A DNA stretch of 64,000 nucleotides from Diploptera punctata (lineage: Eukaryota > Arthropoda > Insecta > Blattodea > Blaberidae), in the NCBI GenBank assembly GCA_030220185.1, contig JASPKZ010007424.1:186001-250000 (forward strand), written 5' to 3'. Shown piece after piece: positions 46,330-57,075 of this stretch (position 1 is the stretch's first letter; each line of letters begins with the position of its first letter). The position numbers were made by a program, and so were the translations under genes. The notes under the pieces are model-generated. The model was not told where the DNA came from and did no database searches. It saw only the letters and a program-made list of their open reading frames with translations.

Positions 46330-47415
46330 ACATTGTGTTTAATAAAATCAATTTATATATTTGTACTTATGAAACAAAATATACCCTTTGGCAGTAATAG
46401 GACTAGATTCATATTCACAATAAAAACAATATACTGTTAGGCAATCTAGTTCTGGAAAGATCCAGAACAAAAGGGTAGCCTCAGGCTGAGAAAGCTGGGG
46501 TTTCACACTAACTTGGAAAGTTGAAAGTAGAGAAAAAGAATATATATATTGAGGAGTTAGGCCCTAAAGTCAAGCAGAGGGCTGCAGACAGTAGTAGCGC
46601 TATACATTCATCTGGTAATAGAGTTTTCTCTCAACTTATGTGAGTAAATATTATTAATTTTCCTAATCAGTTTGAGGTGGAAATAATATAAATGAACTTA
46701 GCATTTCTTTTACAAGATAAATATTAACTTAAAATATCAACATTGCTTTTACAAGATAAATATTAACAAACAAGATTTATTTTACAGGATAAGTTTAACT
46801 TGAAACGTAACTTATAAAAAATAGACTTGAATTAAAAAGAGAACATAATTCTCTACAATATATAACTTATAAACTAGAAATACAGTCTTTATATCAATTG
46901 ATGAGTATAAGAAATAGCAAATAGGAAAAGTTAATTAAACTGAGCTCTCTCATGGTTAAGACTCGAGTCTTATGACTAAAATTCATATTTAGCACCATAA
47001 ATCATTGTGTTTTCCATAGTATTTCAACCTGTGTTAGACTGGGTTTAGGTTAGGGCATTTAATTGTAATATTTTGATTCTTTTATTATTTGTGAGATTTT
47101 GTCTGTTGTTAATAAATCTGGATTGCTTTTCATATTGCATTTCAAGGCTTTCAGAGTACATAACATTTCAACATAAATAACGGATCTTTGTCAGCATCAC
47201 TCACCACCTATTACTGTTAGCGTCTAAAAATAGCTCCCAGCATTCCTGCTAATCTCTTGGACTATTACAAATACAAAGGGTCTAATTACAGATATCATAA
47301 AAAATAAAGACATTTGTTAATAATTCTATTAATATAGTTAATAATTCTTGGTAAGAGAGACTTGTAGTTTAGAAATTTGTAATCAATTGTTAAACATTTC
47401 ATGATGAACAAACAT
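46330..47415. other. Intronic DNA; heat-shock-element-like palindrome
   Basis: GTTCTGGA (46449-46456) and TCCAGAAC (46461-46468) form a perfect inverted repeat. The array TTCtgGAAagATCcaGAA resembles alternating heat-shock-factor half-sites with one mismatch. Nothing else recognised. Confidence 0.4.
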
Positions 47416-48060
47416 TGTTATCATGGGTCAAAGTAGGAATGGTGATGGCTTGTCAAACCCAAGTTGCATCATCCTGACCTTAGATGTGAAATTGTTACTA
47501 AAGATGACATCATGATAGCTGGGACTGGGATGATAGATTATCTGATTTTTCGATATGTATAAAGAAGAGTGTTTGGAATAGGGGAATGGGTCAGCAGCGG
47601 GACTGAGTGCGGTCCCCTCAGGAGGGCCCAGCGGGCCGGTGGCGTCTACATGGGTAACGTATGGTCATTCTGTCATTTCTTTGGTCATTTTAATACTTAG
47701 AATCAAATACGGGACCAAATGGTCCGAGGAAAAATTAGGATATGAAACAAAATTGAATATTTTAAAATAATGGATATCTCTCTAACTATTAGCATTTTAG
47801 TAACAGAATATTTTTTGACGTTTTACAATGTGGCGATTTCAGCTGAATTAAATAACAGTGTTTTTTTGAGTTGATTTCTTTATGTTTGGTTTTTATTTTA
47901 ATAAATAATGTTATTTTTCGTTTACTATGTTTTTATTATGTTAGTTGTAGAACTCCTACTCCAAAATCAAGGCCAACCGCTCGGGCCAAAGACCACTTAA
48001 ACAATAGTGAACTTAACGCTTATCGTTACGCAGGGGCTTAACGGACGCGCGCGCGTAACA
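47416..48060 (+). mobile_element. LTR (5') of a short LTR-PBS-LTR remnant
   Basis: Shares GGGACTGAG...GGTCCCCTCAGG, GACGTTTTACAATGTGGCG and GGCCAACCGCTCGGGCCAAAG with the other family LTRs and ends CGCGCGCGTAACA. The start at 47416 (TGTTATCATGG) is uncertain because U3 is diverged. Confidence 0.75.
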
Positions 48061-48063
48061 TTC

Positions 48064-48081
48064 TGGTGGCAGCGGTGGGAT
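48064..48081 (+). other. tRNA-Leu primer-binding site
   Basis: TGGTGGCAGCGGTGGGAT begins three bases after the LTR end. It is the exact complement of a common animal tRNA-Leu 3' end including CCA (ATCCCACCGCTGCCACCA), as expected for minus-strand priming. Confidence 0.88.
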
Positions 48082-48242
48082 ATTCGTGAAAATAAGTTTA
48101 TTATTATAGTCACGAGTCACGAATAAAAGATATCGAACCTTAGACCACAAATTAAACTTCAATTCACATACAGTAAAAATTTATATGTTTTTTTTTTCAA
48201 TTGGGAAGAGAAGAGTCACATTGAATAAACTACGTCTTTTAA
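48082..48242 (+). other. Residual internal region between two LTRs (about 160 bp)
   Basis: Contains the family leader block CGAACCTTAGACCACAAA and then T-rich sequence. The rest of the internal region is missing. Confidence 0.7.
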
Positions 48243-48616
48243 TTTCTTTGGTCATTTTAATACTTAGAATCAAATACGGGACCAAATGGTCCGAGTAACT
48301 TAGAATATGAAACAAAATTGAATATTTTAAAATAATGGATATCTAACTATTAGCATTTTAGTAACAGAATATTTTTTGACGTTTGACAATGTGGCGATTA
48401 CAGCTGACTTAAATAACAGTTTTTTTGAGTTGATTTCTTTATGTTTGGTATTTATTTTAATAAATAATGTTATTTTTCGTTTACTGTGTTTTTAATATGT
48501 TAATTGTAGAACATTTCCTCCAAAATCAAGGCCAACCGCTCGGGCCACAGTCAACTTAAACAATAGGGAACTACCCTACCAATACGCAGGGGCTTAACGG
48601 ACGCGCGCGCGTAACA
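48243..48616 (+). mobile_element. Partial LTR (3'), 5' truncated
   Basis: Direct repeat of 47670-48060, from TTCTTTGGTCATTTTAATAC to CGCGCGCGTAACA. It lacks the left half of the LTR, so the internal deletion ran into the 3' LTR. Confidence 0.85.
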
Positions 48617-49454
48617 TGGACCAAGTTCCTAGATATTCACTGATTATATTCCAAGACATTTTATGATAAATTGGCCTTTTTACTCAACCCCTTTGATTAG
48701 GTGATAGATTGTAAATCTTTTAAGGAGATAAAACTCTTCTACTAGAAAAGTTCTATATTGAAAAATGATAACAGATTGCAATTCTGTAGGAGTAGCAAGC
48801 TACTAACGCAGTTATAACAAAATTGAGTGGCAGTTGGGCGGAATTTCGAAAATATAATATTTTATTATATTTTCGAAAAAGAAACGAACCCCTAGCACCA
48901 AAACTAACTTCTCTAAATTAAAAATCTCAGAAATAAACATCACATTAGTATTAATTACCAATTAACAATTCTATCTATTTTTTTTCATCTACTTAAATAG
49001 GTGATTGATTGACAACCTATGACAAGAGAGAGGTCAGGAAATTGACTGTAAGTTATTAAATTAATTAACATTTTTTTTCGAGCATTTGCTTAATATAAGG
49101 AAATATCGTGTTTAACAGTATTGTTAACATTTGTGTTTATTTTATTTTATTCCACAAGAATAGTCTAGTATAATTGTGTTTGATGATATTTTATTTATTT
49201 ACAGGAAATTTTTATCTTGTGTCTATTTAAGTGAAGGGAATATTTATTTTATAAATAACATATATGTGTAATTCATAGATTTGTCAAGTAGAAGTTTGAA
49301 AAATGGCTTAAAAAATCGAAAATTTTGCACAAGTACAATAAGTTATTATATAACTATATATATATATATATATATATATAACTTATTAATTTAGAAAAAG
49401 CAGTATTTATTAATGTATTACTCCACAATTGTAACGTGATTGCTTCTGTTCCAG
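48617..49454. other. AT-rich DNA with a family leader block and a 35-bp palindrome
   Basis: About 48880-48900 repeats the CGAACCCCTAGCACCAAAAC leader of the LTR family, so this may be internal sequence of a further, lost copy. Palindrome arms 48844-48859 and 48863-48878 (TTTCGAAAATATAATA) are perfect with a 3-nt spacer. A TA microsatellite lies at 49357-49379. Confidence 0.6.
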
Positions 49455-50378
49455 TGGGCCATTCAATTCAAATGAGTGAAGCCTATAGTAATATGGACCG
49501 TTTGTTAACTGCCGTGAAATATGAAAATCACAACTGGAAGATATGTGGGGACTTAAAGGTATATTTTTGAGCTTAATACACTGTATGCTTAATGTTTTAA
49601 TTTTGTAAGTAAGTTATACCATACACGGATACAAATTCATACTATTTGTTACAGGTTCTGCCATACTGCTGGGTCTACAAGGTGGCTACACTAAATATCC
49701 ATGCTTCCTATGCCTGTGGGACAGTCGAGCAGATGAGAAGTGCTACGTGCAACACATCTGGGAAGCAAGACCTCCCCTGACACCAGGTTCGCACAACGTG
49801 AAGTCACAAGCTCTTGTGGATCCTCAGAAAATTCTCCTCCCACCGCTGCACATTAACCTTGGCTCGATGAGATCCTTTATAAAGGCAGTGAACAAAGAAA
49901 GTAGGGCTTCTACTTTCTTAAAACATAAATTTCCACTTATCAGTGAGGCCAAACTTATTGCAGGTATTTTTTATGGTCCTCAGATCAGGGAGCTTATGAA
50001 AGATTCACAATTCGATGAGAGTATGGAGGATAAAGAGAAATATGTCAGGTTAGCATTAAAAGCAATAATAAAACACTTTCTTGGCAACTATAGGAGCCCA
50101 GAGTATGAAACTGCTATCAAGGAACTTCTGCAAAACTTCCAGCTTTTTGGTGCTCGTATGTCAATAAAGATGCACTCTCTTAGCTCACATTTAGATTGTT
50201 TCCCTGACAACTGTGGAGATTATAGTGAGAAGCAGGGTGAACATTTTCATAGAGATGTTAGAGTAATGGAGGAGAGGTACCAGGGTTGCTTGCAGACTAT
50301 TGTTGGTGCCTCAAGAGAGACATTCCAGAAGCAAAACATGTACAAAAGTCCTTGAATAGAGCTTTTCTTCCATATTAA
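49455..50378 (+). pseudogene. Spliced gene fragment of an unnamed arthropod family, two frameshifts
   Basis: Exon 49455-49558 (acceptor TTCTGTTCCAG upstream) encodes GHSIQMSEAYSNMDRLL ... WKICGDLK. A 96-nt GT-AG intron (49559-49654) follows, then exon 49655-50378. A one-base loss after 49657 shifts the frame. Then LLGLQGGYTKYPCFLCLWDSR, ILLPPLHINLGSM, FYGPQIRELMKD, HSLSSHLDCFPDN and KQGEHFHRDVRVMEERYQG are readable in one frame to 50280. A small deletion shifts into LADYCWCLKRDIPEAKH, ending at TAA 50376-50378. I recall this family as repeatedly found, uncharacterised, in arthropod genomes. A transposon origin is possible, and function is unknown. The intron rules out a simple mRNA retrocopy. 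Confidence 0.65.
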
Positions 50379-50789
50379 TGATGTTAATAGTGTTAGTGTA
50401 TGACATATTATACATAATTTAGACGTTATCCACATGTAAGAATGTTTTAAAACCACAAACAACATATATTGTATTTTATAAAAATTCTTAAATGTCATAT
50501 TTTAAAAAGTGAAATAGCAATAAAACCTGACCTGACGCAACAAAATGAGTTACTTATCTGATTTCAACGTGCACTAAATATTAAAAATCAGCTTAAAAAA
50601 CTTTGACCTAAAAAATGACGCAGACCAGTGTAATAAAGGCTGCATAGATTGTACGCCCATTTAGAACAAACTCCCAGCAGACACACAACAGTACATTTTT
50701 CATGCATGGGACAACCTAACAGTATTATATTTAATGACGCTCTTTAACAGCTCAGGTCAATTACGCAATTCAAAGCTGCATTTGAAAAT
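50379..50789. other. AT-rich intronic DNA, nothing recognised
   Basis: No coding frame or structured repeat seen. Confidence 0.4.
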
Positions 50790-50965
50790 ACTGACAATTA
50801 TTCTTCAGATGTCTTTTACGTGCATTAAAACTATGACACGGAACCAAAATCTAACTTCCTTTCAAAAGAAAGACATTCACAGGACTTTTATGCACATGAT
50901 TTGAACCAGCAAACCTTGGATCAAGAGGCAAGCATGATAAGCACTGGACTCTTTGTAATTGAAGA
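50790..50965 (-). repeat. tRNA-derived SINE, family E
   Basis: On the minus strand: TCTTGATCCAAGGTTTGCTGG with B-box GGTTCAAATC, then a CTTTCTTTTGAAAGGAAG hairpin and GGTTCCGTGTCATAG body. Related to 16195-16270. Confidence 0.6.
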
Positions 50966-51474
50966 CCATAGTGCTTTGTCCATATCACAACATTTTTCAA
51001 GAGAGCAAATTCGAAGTTTGACTTTAGTACTTTCTTTCTTTGTATTGTCACATGACCAGTTTAAACTACAAACAATCCTACATCACATAACATGCATAAG
51101 TCATTTCTAGAAAAATTCCATCACACAGAAGCTGCGTAAACTAAGCAAATTCCTCAGCAAATTAAAGTTATGGTCTGATTTGATGGTTTGTTATATCTCT
51201 CTTTTATTAATTCTTAAATTGGAGAAACTCAATTTCTTATGGCAACTTATTTTAATGTGTAGTGAAAACAAACCAACCATAACCATAAGTTAGCTTATTA
51301 CCTGTTGCATCTTATTGTATGTGTTGAAATAATTTATACTGATTCATTTCCATTACTTTTAAAAGTATTAAATTAATAAAACTCGTGTATAAGATACATT
51401 ACCAATTTAAGGTTAATTGAATTGTAGTGTATACAGATACATTGCAATGAAGAAACATGATGGCTGTTAGAGCG

Positions 51475-51690
51475 ATTCTTTTTTAAATGTTGGGTTTCAG
51501 CTAAACCTCCACTTCTAATTATCGGATTTTCTCATTTTATTCCAAGAGCATGTTTGTCTATTGAGTATGATTGTAAAAAAAAAAAGTAGGGAATTGTTGC
51601 TGCTAGAATGATTTTTTTTAATTTACGTTTCACATGAACTCCTACTTTTAATGGTCTGATTTTGCTGTTTACTTTTCTAATTGATTCCTA
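51475..51690. repeat. Interspersed repeat fragment related to 62650-63300
   Basis: Shares the GCTAAACCTCCACTTCTAATT and CACATGAACTCCTAC-type blocks with the Helitron-like repeat near the right edge of the window. Confidence 0.5.
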
Positions 51691-52016
51691 TATTCCAAGT
51701 TTGGTTCTGAATAAAAAGAAAGAAAAAATTGTGAACTCTAGAGGGTTAAGATATATATTTTTGCCATGATCATTTTGGTATCTACTAGATACGATCGGTG
51801 AAGATCTGGAATTTTTTTTATAGCTTTATTTCTTCGGAATAAAAGTGTGAAGACATCATGTTTTTTCTTTAATCTTCAGTGTCAGTGAGTGTCATTTTAA
51901 AATACAATTTATAGACATTGAAAGTGTTTTGTAACATTCAACATGAACATATATTGAATGAAAGGACACAAAGAAAGAAAAAATATATATATTGCATGCT
52001 TTTTATGTGTTTTTAC

Positions 52017-52235
52017 CAAAGCTCTGACTGATCCATATTCCAAGCATGTCCAGCTGCAGCAGCTTGTAGTAGACAACCTCCCCACGCTCCAGGTTCATGA
52101 ACAGGTGGTAAACAAAACTGCCAATCCACGGACTGACAGCACCCACAATGTGGCACCATGGTAGAAATCTTGATTCAATATGATCCCAGGGCATTAAACC
52201 CGGTACTGTCACCAGTATGTACACTATCGGAATTC
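52017..52235 (-). CDS. PAQR4-like: PAQR4-like receptor family protein, internal exon (upstream of the 47 kb intron)
   Basis: A 219-nt exon on the minus strand with acceptor TTGTTGTTTTACAG and donor GTAAAAACA, phase 1 at both ends. It encodes 73 residues from IPIVYILVTVPGLMPW through a second hydrophobic segment to SQSFG. The PAQR signature is visible: a Ser-x3-His in SFVYHLFMN (metal-site His of helix 2) and the Asp of LQLDMLGI in helix 3. The order and spacing match human PAQR4 (SVLYHLFMC, LALDMCG). Members act in membranes of the secretory pathway and several have ceramidase-like activity; activity of this protein is inference. The preceding exon, expected to end near NIYTHG, was not found between 52236 and 64000. 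Confidence 0.88.
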
Positions 52236-52524
52236 CTGTAAAACAACAATACATACATAATTCACTTTTTGTTATGTTACCTTATTGCACACAGCATTAT
52301 ATCATCACCATCAACAACATGATTTATTCCTGTTGGCCTGTCCTGATCTATCCATCTCTTGTTTGTTGGTTTGCAATGTAAAATCTTTTTGGGGAGTCAC
52401 TGGTCATTCAGTCTTAAAAATGTTTTCATAATACAAATGAGTTCTGTTTTCTCGTTAAGAATGAATGTGTTAACTCTTTTCTGATGGATTAATATTAGCA
52501 CACAAATGATTAACAAACAAAAAT
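52236..52524. other. PAQR4-like intron sequence, nothing recognised
   Basis: Start of the intron upstream of the 52017-52235 exon. No feature seen before the LINE. Confidence 0.4.
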
Positions 52525-54330
52525 AGACCTTCCTCAAGGCTCAGTACTTAGCCCAACACTATTTAATATTATGATAAATTACTTACCATTAGAGTTAAGT
52601 AAAAATGAAAACATTAACTGCTGTACACTCTATGCTGATGACTTAACAATTTGGACAACCACACCTAAAAATATGCAACATAAACTAACCCCACAAATAA
52701 ATAAAGCCATTGCCTCACTGGAACAGTGGTGCAGGGATAACTGCATGAAAATTAATACTAACAAAACTGGTTATAAGACCAGAGCTCTGCCTCCAAATCA
52801 ATGGTCAAAACATACAACATCAAGATTATGTTAAATATCTAGGTATACAATTTGATACAAAAATGAAATGGGAATATCATGTCAAAACTACAACAGAAAA
52901 GGTGAACAAAAGATGCAACATTTTACAGAGATTAGCAAGAACAAAATGGGGATGTTCCAGGTCCGTATTAAATAATACATACAAGACTACATAAAACCTA
53001 TATTACTATACGGAAGTGAAGCCTTGATCACCTGTAATAATAATACCCTAAACAAATTTGAAGTAACCCAGAATAATGCCTTACGACCGATAACAGGTGC
53101 AACCAAATCTACACCCATAACAGCAATGCAGATACTTACTGAAAATAATTCAATAGCCCATCAGATTCACAAACAGGCCTTAATACAATATGAAAAATTA
53201 ATAAGAATCCCACATGTTAACTACTGGATAAACTATAAAGACAGAAAGAGAAACCTTAAAACTCAATAAAACTTCATACAGAAAGCAATCAAACTACAAA
53301 AACAGTATAACCCAAATCAAAATCCAGAAAAACTTCTCTTACCAGTATCACCTCTGGAAGATATAGATACTGCTTTTAACACAAATTTAATCAAACGTGT
53401 TTTAAAAAGTGAAATGACCCCAGATGAACTAAAACAAATCACATTGGAAACCATTCACAGTCTATATCCTGAACCACAATGGGTACATATCTATACAGAT
53501 GGATCCAGAATGGAAATAGAAGACGGAGCTGGAGCTGGAATTTACTCAAAACTGTTTAGCTTCTATGTTGCAGGAGGGAAAAATTACACACACTTCGATG
53601 GAGAAATTCAGGCAATAGAGTTAGCATGTATTTATTCTGTAGAGGAGTTGTGTTAGTGCTAACTCTAACACAACTCCTCTACAGAATAAATACATTTCAG
53701 AGAGCAGTTGTACTAAGTGATTCAACATCAGCTATACAAGCTATAACAACATATAACTCTCCAATCTCCAGAAAAGTGTTGGAAATAAAAAAGAGCATAA
53801 GATTACTGACCAAACAAAATAAAATTATCCAGATCCAATGGATCCCCTCTCATTGCAGGGTACATGGAAATGAAATGGCGGATCTTTTAGGAAAAAAAAA
53901 GGCACCAAAATTTTACAGAAAACAAATCAATCCCTGCCCTACCATTCTGCAAAACTTATAATTAAAAGAAACTTCCAGAAAGAACTGATGGAGCACTTCA
54001 AATCACAAAGTAATGAGAAACCATGGGCAGCTATCTCGCAGAATAAAAACTTAATACCCTGAACAACCAAGACATGAAGCAGTAGCAACATTCAGACTGT
54101 TAACAGGCCATGACTACCTGACAGCACACCTCCATAAAATTGGAATCTTCAACTCTCCAAATTGTATCCTGTGCCAAGACAATAACACTACCATGGACAA
54201 AGATCATCTTGCTAGCTGTGAGGCTCTGAAGATGTGACCTACAAGAACTCTGGCAGGACTCTACTGGGAAGCAAGAAAGCAAATGGAACACATCCAAGCT
54301 AATGGGCATTAGACTACTTACTACTACTAC
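52525..54330 (+). pseudogene. I/Jockey-like LINE: RT end, RNase H and C-terminal CCHC, broken
   Basis: 5' truncated inside the RT at DLPQGSVLSPTLFNIM (motif B), then LYADDLTIW (motif C, YADD). The RNase H shows its active-site set: YTDGSRMEIEDGAGAG (Asp), FDGEIQAIELA (Glu), VVLSDSTSAI (Asp) and WIPSHCRVHGNEMAD (His, Asp). The C-terminus has CILCQDNNT...DHLASC. It ends in a TAC-repeat tail (54311-54330). Frameshifts occur near 52830 and 53000, a stop at 53269, and an inverted 38-nt insertion inside RNase H (53627-53665) splits that domain. Confidence 0.88.
53626..53695. repeat. Perfect 31-bp inverted repeat created by a template-switch insertion
   Basis: Arms 53626-53656 and 53665-53695 with an 8-nt loop. 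The inserted 53627-53665 is the exact reverse complement of the LINE's own local sequence spanning GAGTTAGCA and the next 30 bases (now 53666-53695). Removing 38 nt restores the RNase H frame as IELA-LTQLLY. Confidence 0.93.
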
Positions 54331-54958
54331 TATATTAGCACAGTTGTTATTCGTTACAATATTATGTTATATAATGTCACAAAGGGTGTTTCAGTATTCC
54401 ATTTATGTTGTGAGGGATGATAGAATAGGTCAAGAGAAACATTTTGTCACATAAATCAGTTCCAACTGATATCTCCTATCCTCTATAACAATTTTTGTAA
54501 ATTAATTTTTAAAACACTCCATATATATGTTATCGTTCATCCAGCTTATCTTCAAATTGTTGTGAGGAATTTGAGCAGATTACTAGTCTACCTCGAGGTA
54601 TTTCCAGTGATGAGGCTAGCACTTTTCAGTCTTTTGGACAGGCATTAAAAGTGTTCCATTATCAACCTGAAGGTCACAGAGACCTATATAATGCTGGAGG
54701 AAGCAAGAACATCTTGATACATATAAACAGGTTCCCGATTTCAACACCCTCATATAATCATAAGAATTTTCTTTAGATATGTGATCTCGAATGAGATGCA
54801 CTCAGCCTTGTGAGTAACTTCTTCACACGAGAAGCAGAGAAATTTGGTTTAAGGAAACTACATCTAAGTCACTCTAACCACATGACTTCTCTTTTACTCT
54901 CTTGTGCTAGATAGTGACAGCAAACATTTTAGTCAGCATTGGATCTCTGGACATATTT
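54331..54958. other. Intronic DNA; unrecognised minus-strand frame
   Basis: A 61-codon minus-strand frame at 54616-54801 (HLIRDHISKENSYDYMRVLKSG...) looks protein-like but I do not recognise it. It could be a fragment of a mobile-element protein. Confidence 0.3.
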
Positions 54959-54982
54959 AATAATAATAATAATAATAATAAT
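54959..54982. repeat. (AAT)n microsatellite
   Basis: Eight trinucleotide units. Confidence 0.95.
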
Positions 54983-55094
54983 GTAGAGTTGTCAAGAGGC
55001 CAAGGGGGATACAGATGCAATGATCCATTTAATTAATTGTACATGGGTAACTTTTGTTACAGAGGTGGTTTCATGATACATTTTAGAAATTAAA

Positions 55095-55210
55095 TAAATA
55101 ATTGAATATATTTGAAGAGAAAAATATTTGCCTAGACCAGGGATTCAACCCAGGACCTTTGGATCTCTATGCCAATGATCTAACCACTGAGCTACTTAGG
55201 TCTCCAATCT
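55095..55210 (-). repeat. tRNA-derived SINE, family C
   Basis: On the minus strand: A-box GTAGCTCAGTGGTTAGATC and B-box GGGTTGAATCCC at tRNA spacing, then the trailer TATTTTTCTCTTCAAATATA. The best preserved family C copy. Confidence 0.82.
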
Positions 55211-56779
55211 AAATGCAAATTTTTCTCTTATTCATAGTTAATTTCCGAGTGTCAAATGCTACAAACCATTGCTCGATTACACAAATGGTGGTTTATTTTT
55301 AAGAAGACTTTTTATTGGGAATTTAAACACTACTTCATAGAAGACTACTACATAAAAATGTGAATACTTTTTTCATTGTCATTTATTTTGTGAGTATCTC
55401 ATATGTACATTGAAACTAAACTTCATAACTATTAGTCTTTAGCAAAATTAAATGTTTTATCATAACTTTACCCTACAGTATGTTTCAGAAAATATGCTTT
55501 TTTCTTAAATCTTGTGAAATACCCATTAAAAATCATTTCATTGGATAGATAGACATTATGTAGGCATGAAAATATATCAAAATCCATGTAATTCACTCAA
55601 AGTGCCACAGGTCTACAAGACGATGGTTTGCCAGCTGGCTGCTATCATAAGTGACAATAATAGAGATGGGTGATAATGCAGGCAGTATAGGAGTGACATG
55701 TGGTCACTATGTCAGATCCCCGACCAATTACAGCTGGTTTTCTCAATCTGGAGCCGTTACTTATCATATCTGCCCAAATTCTTCACCAGTCCAAACACTG
55801 GGCAAAATTCCATGATAAAATATTTTCTTTTATATAATTATATTCAAACAAGTGCAGCTCTCGTATGAAGACAGAATGCCTTAGACCACTCAGCCACTTT
55901 GTGGGACAATCCTCATTTATACTTACTTCTACAATACTCATAACTTAGTATGTTTTGAGGTTTAATAGAAACAAAATTCCTTTCTATTCCTGGCTTTTCC
56001 CAATAAACTTTTCTGTTCTTTAGAAATTCCTGAATACTAACATCCTCTGGGTCTACTTTTACCTAGTTAACTTATTTTGGCTTCCCATACTTATTTTGTT
56101 ACTTATAATTCATTCAGTTTATTGTGGTCAGACTATCTGAGTTAAGATTGATGCATATATATGCATATTATTTTGCAGAAGTTGAACATCCAGTCTTGTT
56201 CTTATTGTTATTTATTCCACAAATGGTAAGCACATTGAAAAAATATATTTGGTAAATTAATCCATTGGTTTTTAATATCACTTGGTTGTAGTCCAGGACA
56301 GGATAGAAGGTAAGCTTGGTCCATTTTCATGTCATGAGTATGCTACTTGCAGTTAGGAGACAACAGGGTGCCAAACCAATGCAAATGTTTAGTGAGGATA
56401 TTGTTTCTTTTCAGGTGAAATATCACAAATGCTTTCATTCTTATTGTTTGATTTTGAACTTATCCACACACACACTTATGGTGACCACAGGTCCAAAAAG
56501 CTTTATTTTCTTGTAAGAACACTTTCTCAGAATTACATTCAATTTTTATGCGACAAGTGTTAGGACACCCCATAAGGAAAATTGGGTAAGAAAAATAGAC
56601 TCAACTATGAAATGTATGGTAATTTTGAAGTACTGATAGGAGCCATATGTATTAACATATGATTACATATTATGTTAAGGTTACTTTTATTTGTTGAAAT
56701 GAATATGAATAGTTCTGGAATAAGGTCTTTTGTCAATGAATGAAAATCAGGAAACAAAATAAACAATTCCATGATTTTC
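55211..56779. other. Intronic DNA with small repeat fragments
   Basis: 55605-55800 contains a repeat body (CATGTGGTCACTATGTCAG ... TTTCTCAATCTGGAGCC) shared with 23195-23275. At 55855-55905 the minus strand has TGGCTGAGTGGTCTAAGGC, a tRNA-Leu/Ser-like D-arm without a clear B-box, so it is a SINE or tRNA remnant. The rest shows nothing. Confidence 0.5.
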
Positions 56780-57075
56780 ATTGTCTTAATGGGAAACCAT
56801 ATATAATAACAACAGTTAAATCTCATAGAAGCAATGGGGAAGCCATATTGCACAAACAGAAAATGAAAGAGGGGCAAGGAAACTTATTTAGGAAAAACAG
56901 AAATAAATCGCCCAGTAGTTAGGCTAAGAATGAGGTGGGAGAATAACATTAATCTTGATTTGAGGGAGGTAAATTGTACAGGGAATGATTAAAAAATGTT
57001 AGTTCAGGATTGGAATGCGTAGGGAGCTAATGTCCTTGCAGCTATGGACTTCAGGACAGTGAGTTAGTTGGTTAT
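56780..57075 (+). mobile_element. RTE LINE, degraded 3' end
   Basis: Follows the last about 290 bp of the RTE ORF2 (RRSNGEAILHKQ, RPVVRLRMRWENNINLDLREV, GND), then a GTGAGTTAGTTGG tail. Stops and frameshifts throughout. Confidence 0.8.

Larger units (their letters stand above)
5106..52016 (-). other. Giant intron of the PAQR4-like gene (46,911 bp)
   Basis: The intron is defined by the donor GTAAAAACA read on the minus strand from 52016 and the acceptor ending in AG at 5107-5106. Both flanking exons are open, in matching phase 1, and encode adjacent parts of one protein. It contains nearly all the mobile elements listed here. Recombination between same-orientation repeats inside it (for example the 2.5 kb duplicate or the LTR copies) would change intron size without touching coding sequence. 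Confidence 0.8.

Noticed and set aside
49747..50355. Treating the longest open frame as a complete gene starting at its first ATG
   Set aside because: Homologous-looking sequence continues upstream through a frameshift and an intron, and downstream in another frame, so the frame is only the open middle.
55855..55905. tRNA-Leu/Ser-like D-arm on the minus strand as a tRNA gene
   Set aside because: No B-box or acceptor stem at the right spacing.
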